Shown here one piece after another: positions 57,480-64,000 of a stretch of 64,000 nt of DNA. Source of the stretch: Kangiella geojedonensis (GTDB lineage Bacteria; Pseudomonadota; Gammaproteobacteria; Enterobacterales; Kangiellaceae); assembly GCF_000981765.1 (NCBI RefSeq), contig NZ_CP010975.1:1178001-1242000 (forward strand). Direction: 5' to 3'. Position 1 is the stretch's first letter, and the number at the start of each line of letters is the position of its first letter. Both the position numbers and the translations under genes were made by a program. The notes under the pieces are model-generated. The model was not told where the DNA came from. It saw only the letters and a list, made by a program, of their open reading frames with translations, and made no database searches.

Positions 57480-57534
57480 TTTATATTAACCAACTTAGAC
57501 CTGAACCAGCCTTCGGGATGCGTGTTAATATAAA
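57480..57534. repeat. Structured inverted repeat between folE2 and the DedA-like gene
   Basis: The outer arms TTTATATTAAC (57480-57490) and GTTAATATAAA (57524-57534) are perfect over 11 bases. An inner CCTGAA (57500-57505) pairs with TTCGGG (57512-57517) with one wobble. No T run follows, so the function is unknown. Confidence 0.5.
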
Positions 57535-57579
57535 TCATAAATATTGTTTATAACAATCTATTATAGAGTAGGGGCTTGA

Positions 57580-58014
57580 GTGGAGTTTTTAGCAGATTAT
57601 GGCTATCTTGGACTTTTTATATCTGCATTTTTAGCAGCGACGATTTTACCTTTAAGTTCAGAACTCGTATTAACTGGGCTTCTACTTAATGGCTTATCGC
57701 CTGCAAAACTTTTGCTGGTTGCTACCCTCGGCAATGTTCTCGGCTCTTTAACCAATTACGGACTTGGATTTTGGGCAAGTAAAGCCGTTGTGCAAAAGTG
57801 GCTCAGAATGTCTGAGCCGGAGTTTGAAAAAGCAGAGGGGCGGTTTAATAAATACGGTCTTACCGCATTACTCTTTGCGTGGGTACCGATTATTGGCGAT
57901 CCTTTAACGGTTATCGCAGGAATCTTGCGTGTAAACCTTCTATGGTTTGTCATTCTTGTCACAGCAGGGAAGTTCTTACGATACTTTGTCGTGGCGAGCA
58001 TCGTCATTAGCTAA
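57580..58014 (+). CDS. YqaA-like DedA-superfamily membrane protein
   Basis: A 144-residue membrane protein of the short YqaA type. The GNVLGSLTNYGLGFW and AWVPIIGDPLTVIAGILRVN segments carry the conserved Gly, Asn and Asp-Pro of the SNARE-associated/DedA fold. DedA relatives flip or transport lipid carriers; YqaA's own role is not known. The start is GTG (57580) with GGGG upstream. Confidence 0.85.
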   Translation: MEFLADYGYLGLFISAFLAATILPLSSELVLTGLLLNGLSPAKLLLVATLGNVLGSLTNYGLGFWASKAVVQKWLRMSEPEFEKAEGRFNKYGLTALLFAWVPIIGDPLTVIAGILRVNLLWFVILVTAGKFLRYFVVASIVIS

Positions 58015-58110
58015 AACCACAACAAAGATTGTCCTATAAATACAGGCATACTTAATATAGGTTGCAGCTATAAAATTATAGTAATAGGTAGAGCAGGCTG
58101 TGCATTGAAG

Positions 58111-58138
58111 CTGCTAAATAGACTTACAAATTTAGCAG
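58111..58138. repeat. Inverted repeat in the gap before the DUF1328 gene
   Basis: CTGCTAAAT (58111-58119), 10-base loop, ATTTAGCAG (58130-58138). No T tract follows. The rest of the gap (58015-58262) shows nothing I can name. Confidence 0.4.
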
Positions 58139-58262
58139 TTACACCATTTTCTATTTGACATTTTTTAACAACTCATTATTTGTATTGGACCTAGAACTTG
58201 GTTATTGTGGGATTCAGCAAACGGGTGACCACACATCAATTTTAAATGTATAGGAGATACTT

Positions 58263-58427
58263 ATGTTACGTTATGCCTTGATATTTTTAGTTATCGCATT
58301 AGTTGCTGCGGCATTAGGGTTTGGTGGTATTGCTGGTTCAGCAGCAGGAATTGCAAAAATTATTTTTTATATCTTTCTAGTGCTGCTAGTTATTTCTGCA
58401 GTTATGCATTTAATAAAAGGGAAGTAG
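58263..58427 (+). CDS. DUF1328 small membrane protein (YtjA-like)
   Basis: A 54-residue protein, [20 protein letters not shown]..., with two membrane helices joined by [12 protein letters not shown], the usual DUF1328 pattern. The ribosome-binding site is TAGGAG. It is followed by a hairpin terminator. The role of the family is unknown; it is widespread and often stress-linked. Confidence 0.88.
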   Translation: MLRYALIFLVIALVAAALGFGGIAGSAAGIAKIIFYIFLVLLVISAVMHLIKGK

Positions 58428-58453
58428 CTATACAAGCTAGAATAAATCAAGAA

Positions 58454-58477
58454 GAAGGGCATTAACTTGCCCTTTTT
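58454..58477 (+). terminator. Terminator after the DUF1328 gene
   Basis: AAGGGCA, TTAACT loop, TGCCCTT and Ts. Confidence 0.85.
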
Positions 58478-58547
58478 ATTTGTAAACAAATAGTATTATT
58501 TGGCCCCCAAAAACACTTTCAATGTGCTTTATTACGCCTAGCTATCA

Positions 58548-59171
58548 CTAACCCAACGCCAACCAGAAACCAACAGCAATCATTAAACTTCCTGAGAGGC
58601 GGTTAATTAATCGTACATTGTCGCTGCGCTGCAAAACTCGTCTTAAAGTCTTTCCACCTGTGGCATAGAGCATCAAAAAAGTAAATTCACTTAACAGTAT
58701 GATTACAACCAAGGCCGCGAGTTGTGGTGGCATCGGCAGTTCGGGGTTGATAAATGAAGGTAATAAAGACACGGTAAAAGCCCAGCCTTTAGGATTGGCT
58801 ATCGCAGTAACAAAGCCTTGCGTCGCCAATTGGCGTCCCGACACACTCTTAGGACTGTTGTCGCCTAGCTCAATGGCCATCTTTCCGCGAGAACGCCACA
58901 TCTGTATCCCAAGGTAAATTAGATAAGCGCCGCCACCGTACTTTAAAATCAAAAATGCCGATGGGTAATTCAGCATGACGCTAGCAACGCCAACAACAGC
59001 TAACACTGAAACCAACGCTACGCCAATCAATTCTCCCCACATCATGTACATGGTACGCCGAACACCAATACTCATACCAAGCGTTAGTGATAGGGTCATA
59101 CACATTCCTGGTGTAGCAGAAATGACAAGAAACGTTGGAATAAACAGCAATAATAATGTTGTATCTAGCAT
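58548..59171 (-). CDS. LysE/RhtB-family amino acid exporter
   Basis: A 207-residue protein with six helices. The family signature is near the start (ATPGMCMTLSLTLGMSIGVRRTM), followed by NPKGWAFTVSLLPSFINPE with its conserved Asn-Pro-Lys. Members export amino acids such as homoserine, threonine or lysine; the substrate is unknown. Transcribed alone. Confidence 0.9.
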   Translation of the reverse strand: MLDTTLLLLFIPTFLVISATPGMCMTLSLTLGMSIGVRRTMYMMWGELIGVALVSVLAVVGVASVMLNYPSAFLILKYGGGAYLIYLGIQMWRSRGKMAIELGDNSPKSVSGRQLATQGFVTAIANPKGWAFTVSLLPSFINPELPMPPQLAALVVIILLSEFTFLMLYATGGKTLRRVLQRSDNVRLINRLSGSLMIAVGFWLALG

Positions 59172-59336
59172 CTTATGTGCGTGAACTTATGTAGAAACAT
59201 GTGTTTTTCGATTAGCTAACCTATTGAAACTTTGTATAAATATGACTCAAATGATGACTTTTAGTTGTATTATTTGCAAGTGAATCTCTTAAAAAAATGT
59301 GTAATACAACAACTTCTCAATATAATCTCTGTTCTA

Positions 59337-60068
59337 CTAACTGGAGCAAAAGGTATAGAGGCCAATTAGCAGCAGTAAAGCATTTATTAGTCGCAAAAAG
59401 GTTACTTTATTCACTCTTACCTGTAAAAAGACGCCAAACTGGTTGCCCCAAAGTGCAAAGGGTAAAAACGGTAATGCTGTTGTAAATTCACTTAGAGTCA
59501 GGATGCCTAAGACTGAAAAGCCCAATAGTTTGAATACATTCATAGCTGCAAAAAAAACGCTGGCGGTAGCAATAAACTTTTTTGGGCTGAACCCTTTTGC
59601 AGAGAGGTACATCATTAATGGCGGGCCTCCAGCATGAACTAAAGTACTGCTAAAGCCTGACAAACTGGACATAAATAAACTTCCAGCTTTGCTGCTTAAT
59701 AGAGTCCATTTTGAGTTACCGAGTATTAAACCTTTAAGTGAGAAAATGATGCAGGTTGCAGCGATAACGATCTTAAGGTGGCTTATTGATACATAACTGA
59801 CAACCGCATGAGCAATGAGTATTCCCATAACAGCTCCAGGAATGAGACTGTAGAGCAACTTGCTGTCCCATTTCATCCAGTAGCTTTTTACACTAAAGAT
59901 GTCGGCTATAATTAAGATCGGGAGCATTAAAGCTATGGCTTGAGTAGCAGGGAGCTTTAACATTAGAAGGGGCACGGCGAAAACACCTAATGCCCCTGCA
60001 AAACCTGACTTAGAAACACCTGTAACGAAAACAACAAAAGCAATTAAGATGATTGTCATTAAATCCAT
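59337..60068 (-). CDS. TauE/SafE-family anion exporter
   Basis: A 243-residue membrane protein with about eight helices and the family stretch GVSKSGFAGALGVFAVPLLML near the start. A matching GFSSTLVHAGGPPLMMYLSAKG repeat starts the second half. Family members move sulfite, sulfoacetate or other organosulfur anions. It lies 21 bases downstream of the pirin gene, same strand, so the two are probably one unit. Confidence 0.87.
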   Translation of the reverse strand: MDLMTIILIAFVVFVTGVSKSGFAGALGVFAVPLLMLKLPATQAIALMLPILIIADIFSVKSYWMKWDSKLLYSLIPGAVMGILIAHAVVSYVSISHLKIVIAATCIIFSLKGLILGNSKWTLLSSKAGSLFMSSLSGFSSTLVHAGGPPLMMYLSAKGFSPKKFIATASVFFAAMNVFKLLGFSVLGILTLSEFTTALPFLPFALWGNQFGVFLQVRVNKVTFLRLINALLLLIGLYTFCSS

Positions 60069-60089
60069 AGGTTCGATACTGGGAGTTTC

Positions 60090-60785
60090 CTAGTGAACCA
60101 AAGGCAAGTCAAACCACAGAGCCTCTATACCTTCTAAAGCTTCTATGACGACCATATCGTTTTGCTCTAATGCAAACGCATCACCAGCGGAAAAAACTGT
60201 ATTTCCAACCTTTATCGTGCCTTCGACTAAATGCAAATACCCTATGCGGTCTTTGGTCTTGAGCTCGTGGCTTTCAGAACGGATCAACCTTAAACGATAG
60301 AGGCTCGCATCTTGGTTTATTGATAGTGAATCATCAAGACCATTTGGTGTAACCAATGGGGTTAAGGGGCCATTCTGTTCAATCCGCTTTTGCTCATAAC
60401 TCGGCTTGATACCTGTAATTTTTGGTTGAATCCATATTTGAAGAAAGTTCACAGTTTCTTCATCTGAAGCATTATACTCAGAGTGGGTTACACCACTTCC
60501 TGCGCTCATTCGCTGAACTTCGCCAGCAGGAACAGTGTATTTATTACCAGTGCTATCTTTGTGCTCTAATGCACCGTTAATGACATATGAGATAATCTCC
60601 ATATCACGGTGACCGTGAGTTCCAAAGCCTTCTCCCGGTTGAACGATATCATCATTTATTACTCGTAACACAGAGACTCCCATGTGATTTGGATCATAGT
60701 AGCTTCCAAATGAAAAGCTGTGGTTACTCTGTAACCATCCCATATCAACGCGACCGCGTTCGTTTGATTTGCGAATATATTTCAT
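60090..60785 (-). CDS. Pirin family protein (YhhW-like)
   Basis: A 231-residue bicupin with metal ligands in GFGTHGHRDMEIISYVINGALEHKDS and GSGVTHSEYN, the YhhW/quercetinase type. The short start (MKYIRKSNERG) at 60785 has GGAG upstream, and a longer in-frame start exists. It is followed at once by the TauE gene. A LysR regulator gene lies just upstream on the same strand and may control it. Confidence 0.9.
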   Translation of the reverse strand: MKYIRKSNERGRVDMGWLQSNHSFSFGSYYDPNHMGVSVLRVINDDIVQPGEGFGTHGHRDMEIISYVINGALEHKDSTGNKYTVPAGEVQRMSAGSGVTHSEYNASDEETVNFLQIWIQPKITGIKPSYEQKRIEQNGPLTPLVTPNGLDDSLSINQDASLYRLRLIRSESHELKTKDRIGYLHLVEGTIKVGNTVFSAGDAFALEQNDMVVIEALEGIEALWFDLPLVH

Positions 60786-60890
60786 GGTTAAACTCCACAT
60801 TTAATCTGATGGAGCTAGTCTAGTATGGTTTAAACCATTTAAAAATTAGTGTTTTTAGCTTTAATTGTTCTTATTTAAAGAATGGTCCAG

Positions 60891-61793
60891 TTAAACACTT
60901 TCGGAGGTAGGTAATGACAAAGTCTTGTGCCGTAATTCGCCAATAAAGCTTCTAGCTGCAGGGCCAAGGCGATCACCATCTTTAAAAACTAAATGCAACT
61001 GTACATTTCTAATACGACCCTGCTTGAGTTTTAAAGGAATAAGTGACCCGTTGACTAACTCTTGATCTATTGAGCTCACAGGTAACCATGCAAAGCCTAG
61101 GCCTTTGGTGATCATATCAATAGATGTTCTCATATGACTGACTGTCCAGCGCTGATTAGCCCCAAGCCAACCTTCATCTTTTTCATGAGAAACGGCAGAG
61201 TCTCTAACAACTATTTGTCTAAAGGAACGTAAATCCTGAAGCTCAAGCTCTCTATCAAGCTGATGTAGTGGATGACTTGGGCAGGCCACTGCCATCATTT
61301 CTAGTTGGCACAACTCTTCACTAAAACTATCGCCCAACTCTATAGGTGATACGGCAATATCCGCTTCGCCACTTTCTAATAACTCATTAGCGCCTGCCAG
61401 AACAGACTCCATTATCTCGATATTGAGTAGCGGGTATTGTGAAGAAATACTGTCGAGTACCTCGTAAAGTATGCGTTGTGGGAACACCTCATCAACAGCC
61501 ACTCTCAACTGAGCTTCAATGCCTTCACCAAGTGTTTGACCTACGGCTTCTACTTTTGCCGCCTCATCTAATAGGTAATTCGCTCTACGCAGCATCATCT
61601 CACCGGCTTTGGTGATTTCAGTTTTTCTACCAACAACCTTAAAAAGCTTTACGCCAAGTGTGTCTTCAATCTTGCCTACTGCGTTATGTATGCTGGACTG
61701 ACTTTTATTTACACCCTCAGAGGCCTGATTGAAGCCACCGTACTCGACAACAGATTTAAACATTCTCCACTGTTCTAAAGTAATTCGTAACAT
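60891..61793 (-). CDS. LysR-family transcriptional regulator
   Basis: A 300-residue regulator with an N-terminal winged helix (TLEQWRMFKSVVEYGGFNQASEGVNKSQSSIHNAVGKIEDTLGVKLF) and a C-terminal periplasmic-binding-like effector domain. Same strand as the pirin-TauE pair, 105 bases upstream, so either co-transcribed or acting on a promoter between them. The effector is not known. Confidence 0.92.
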   Translation of the reverse strand: MLRITLEQWRMFKSVVEYGGFNQASEGVNKSQSSIHNAVGKIEDTLGVKLFKVVGRKTEITKAGEMMLRRANYLLDEAAKVEAVGQTLGEGIEAQLRVAVDEVFPQRILYEVLDSISSQYPLLNIEIMESVLAGANELLESGEADIAVSPIELGDSFSEELCQLEMMAVACPSHPLHQLDRELELQDLRSFRQIVVRDSAVSHEKDEGWLGANQRWTVSHMRTSIDMITKGLGFAWLPVSSIDQELVNGSLIPLKLKQGRIRNVQLHLVFKDGDRLGPAARSFIGELRHKTLSLPTSESV

Positions 61794-62117
61794 TTGTTAT
61801 CCTGTACTATTGATGATCATTTATGGTTATTTGAGTGGTGTAAACTGCCTGTTTGAGGAACTTCCACCATTATTTGTTTAAGGGTATTGCCGTCGATTTG
61901 TTTTATTTAATATAGATTGAGCTCTAACAAGATACAACCACAATCATTCTTATAAATCGAATAAAAGATATTGAATTATCGAGTTTTAATTGAAATCAGC
62001 AAATTATATTATTACAAGCATAGTTAACCTGAAACACATTCTTAAGTAACAATATTTCAAAGAGTGGGTGTAACTTAAACAAGTGAGTTTCATCGATATT
62101 CGTTTTAGGAGAGTCAA
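61794..62117. other. AT-rich intergenic region between lysR and the HD-domain gene
   Basis: 324 bases between divergent genes. It must hold both promoters, but I see no clear -35/-10 pair, repeat or small gene. The only strong signal is the AGGAGAG ribosome-binding site at its right end. Confidence 0.5.
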
Positions 62118-62674
62118 ATGACTGTAATTACTCTCCAACTTAAACGTCAACGAGTAGAAGAGCTTCTAGTCCGGTATAAAAACGTTTCGGCAAGGACTTC
62201 TATGGCTATCGCAATCATGTCTATAGAACCATTACCTATGCTATGCATTTCCTCAACAATGAACCAAAATTTGAACAGCTTGTTGAAACCGCATTTGTTT
62301 ATCACGATATAGGGCTTTGGACAGATCATGAATTGGTTTATCTTGAGCCATCAGAAGCGGTAGCGCTGGCTGACAATGAAAAGTATGAATGGGAGCTTGA
62401 CGCTGATGCACTAAGAGGTGCAATTCATTGGCACCATAAAATTTCACCAAAAGGGCCTCACCAGCAAGTTATCGAAGCTTGCCGAAAAGCTGACTGGATA
62501 GACGCATCAAAAGGCTTCCTTCGAAAAGGGCTAAGTAAAACAACAATTAAGGAAGTTGAGGCAGCATTTCCAAACTTAGGTTTTCACGACACATTATTGC
62601 GACTTGCAAAAGAGTATGGTGGTTCAATGCTGGCGGGAGGTATAAAGGTTACTCGTGGTATAGTAAAGTGGTAG
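62118..62674 (+). pseudogene. HD-domain phosphohydrolase gene with a frameshift
   Basis: Reads as an HD-superfamily protein split across two frames. The first frame starts at the ATG 62118, which has AGGAGAG upstream, and gives MTVITLQLKRQRVEELLVRYKNV. The second frame, beginning near 62187, gives GKDFYGYRNHVYRTITYAM, YHDIGLW (HD pair) and IHWHHK. Adding one T in GTTTC near 62184-62188 would restore a single protein of about 185 residues. A start at 62243 would lose the first conserved His. This is either a real inactivation or a base error in the sequence. Confidence 0.7.
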
Positions 62675-62713
62675 TGAGTAACCAGTTAAACAGCAAAGCT
62701 AACTTCAGCAGCA

Positions 62714-63676
62714 TTAATTTTTATCGCTGGTGATAATATCACTACCACAGTTATCACATTTTAATATGGGCAATTTCTGTGCCTTATAATTAGAAATGAT
62801 TTGTTCTAGTTCACTTCCTGAGACCCCCATTGATGAGCAAATTTTATCGATTGATTGTTTTTCAGAGCTCGTTATCACTCCATCATCTAATGCGGTTGCG
62901 ATTTCTTTTTCAAGGTGCTGTCTACGTACACGCAATTCATCACCAAACTTTGCAGCTAGCATTGCCGCTGGCAATGCAACAATGCCGACGCCAAGTAACA
63001 TAATAAAAATGGAGATAAATTTTCCAAGAAAAGTGACAGGAACAACATCACCATATCCTACTGTTGTCATAGTCACGACAGACCACCAAATTGCATCTGG
63101 TATGCTTCCAAACACATCAGGTTGTACATTATGCTCAACGCTATACATTACGCTGGCAGAAAGAATAACAAGAACGCTAACTATAAAAACTGCGGCTCCA
63201 ATGCTAGGTAACTCTTTCTTCAAAACATCACCAAACAATTTCAACCCTTTGAAATAATGGGTTAGCTTCAGTAAACGCAACATTCTTAACATTCTCAAAT
63301 AGCGTAGATCTATTGGGATTATAAATGCTAGATAGAATGGAACAATAGCAACGAGATCAACAAGCGCTACCGGTGTGAAAAAATACTTTATACGTGATCG
63401 AGTTGGTGTTGACTCATCGAGATCTTGATGCTCAGTACAAGCCCATAAACGAGCAAAATACTCAACTGTAAAAATAACTACCGAAAAGATATTGAAGTAG
63501 TAGAGTTCAAGATGATACCTCTGACTAATTGGAGCATATGACTCTAAAACTACTGCAACAACATTGGCAATAATTAATAATACAATAAAGCTGCTCAATA
63601 TTTTGCTTAGCGAAGATCCATCGAACCCATCTTCAAGAACTTTAAATGTCTTTTGTTTATTGATGATTGAATTCAT
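62714..63676 (-). CDS. Voltage-gated-type potassium channel
   Basis: A 320-residue ion transport protein with six membrane helices. The fourth is an arginine-rich voltage-sensor helix (RYLRMLRMLRLLKL, about 125-138), followed by a pore with the selectivity filter TMTTVGYGDVVP (about 203). A C-terminal cytoplasmic helical part ends in CDNCGSD. It would conduct K+ and influence membrane potential. GGTAGTGA precedes the ATG. Confidence 0.9.
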   Translation of the reverse strand: MNSIINKQKTFKVLEDGFDGSSLSKILSSFIVLLIIANVVAVVLESYAPISQRYHLELYYFNIFSVVIFTVEYFARLWACTEHQDLDESTPTRSRIKYFFTPVALVDLVAIVPFYLAFIIPIDLRYLRMLRMLRLLKLTHYFKGLKLFGDVLKKELPSIGAAVFIVSVLVILSASVMYSVEHNVQPDVFGSIPDAIWWSVVTMTTVGYGDVVPVTFLGKFISIFIMLLGVGIVALPAAMLAAKFGDELRVRRQHLEKEIATALDDGVITSSEKQSIDKICSSMGVSGSELEQIISNYKAQKLPILKCDNCGSDIITSDKN

Positions 63677-63713
63677 GCTTCACTACCTATGAGTGTATAT
63701 TATATACTTAAAC

Positions 63714-63995
63714 TCAAAGACCCTGAGCCTGCTCTTCTTTTATAAAAGTAAAGTAAGCACGTGTTACAGGGATAGCAATTTGAGAAATAAGTGCGCTCCC
63801 CCAAAGAAGGTTACCTACAATGGAAGGAACATGAGGTAAAACTGCTAATGTGAATAGTGCTAAAGCAACCCCAACCATACGGACTTTAGGGGTAGCAAAC
63901 CGGTGTGCGACACGCGTTTCAATATTGAATTGAATCCACAATAAACAAAGTAAATAAGATGCCAGTCCGAGACAGCCAATCACACCGTACTTCAA
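63714..63995 (-). CDS. Hydrophobic membrane protein, 5' end uncertain at window edge
   Basis: About 93 residues with at least two or three hydrophobic segments (GVIGCLGLASYLLCLLWIQF, VGVALALFTLAVLPHV, LLWGSALISQIAIPVTRAYF). The frame is open to the end of the window, so more may lie beyond; a TTG at 63995 is the last possible start seen. I do not recognise the family. Downstream on the same strand is the potassium channel gene, 37 bases on. Confidence 0.5.
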   Translation of the reverse strand: MKYGVIGCLGLASYLLCLLWIQFNIETRVAHRFATPKVRMVGVALALFTLAVLPHVPSIVGNLLWGSALISQIAIPVTRAYFTFIKEEQAQGL

Positions 63996-64000
63996 AGGAT

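Noticed and set aside
61791-61803. A third copy of the element A/B segment (TTTGTTATC) near the lysR start
   Set aside because: Only nine bases match, it overlaps the lysR start codon, and no nested inverted repeat surrounds it.
62243-62674. A separate HD-domain gene starting at 62243
   Set aside because: It would lack the first conserved His, has no good ribosome-binding site, and the upstream bases in the same frame continue the family motif. A frameshifted gene from 62118 explains it better.

Overview
The window is a stretch of chromosome from a marine-type gammaproteobacterium. The rne/rluC divergent pair, the yceD-rpmF-plsX-fabH-fabD-fabG-acpP-fabF-pabC-mltG-tmk-holB block and the RND metal-efflux genes all point to Gammaproteobacteria. 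The gene set, which includes several secreted S8 proteases, gcdH and an extended PilZ/TatD tail, is most like Kangiella and relatives. That assignment is made from memory of gene content, not from a database search. I saw no rRNA, tRNA, CRISPR array, phage or insertion sequence.

Layout. 1-5.2 kb: the end of ligA, a membrane diguanylate cyclase, a YiiX-like cysteine hydrolase and a periplasmic histidine phosphatase. 5.2-13.9 kb: rne with a long structured leader, divergent rluC with a HAD phosphatase, then small accessory enzymes (peroxiredoxin, GNAT, fructosamine-kinase-like, Pr6Pr membrane protein, Maf). 14.1-25.8 kb: the ribosomal L32/fatty-acid/thymidylate block. Two long nested hairpins sit in it, one between fabH and fabD and one between fabG and acpP. 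They share an 11-base identical segment.

25.9-40.0 kb is the most unusual part. Three secreted subtilisin-like proteases flank a co-directional gene set: a secreted protein of unknown function, an FHA-GAF protein, a membrane Ser/Thr kinase with a large TPR sensor region, a soluble NarL-type histidine kinase and its LuxR-type response regulator. The same palindrome (CTAGGGG-N4-CCCY) lies just upstream of all three proteases, each time 11 bases before a -10-like hexamer. A related copy sits in a hairpin before the unknown secreted protein. I infer a signalling island in which the response regulator drives the proteases. Two of the proteases end in SLH-like repeats.

40-48.7 kb is housekeeping (gcdH, prc, a MscS channel, zntB, moeB, purT, pirin). 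49-55.5 kb is a Cu/Ag-type RND efflux operon led by a small Met/His/Cys-rich secreted protein. 55.6-57.5 kb is a Zur operon (zur, a MerC-like gene, folE2) behind a near-perfect palindrome, a zinc-sparing arrangement. 57.5-64 kb holds small membrane proteins and transporters, a LysR-pirin-TauE group, a frameshifted HD-domain gene, a voltage-gated-type potassium channel and a fragment at the window edge.

Starts were chosen by ribosome-binding sites and family alignment. Several genes use GTG or TTG. yceD (and perhaps rluC) appears to be leaderless.
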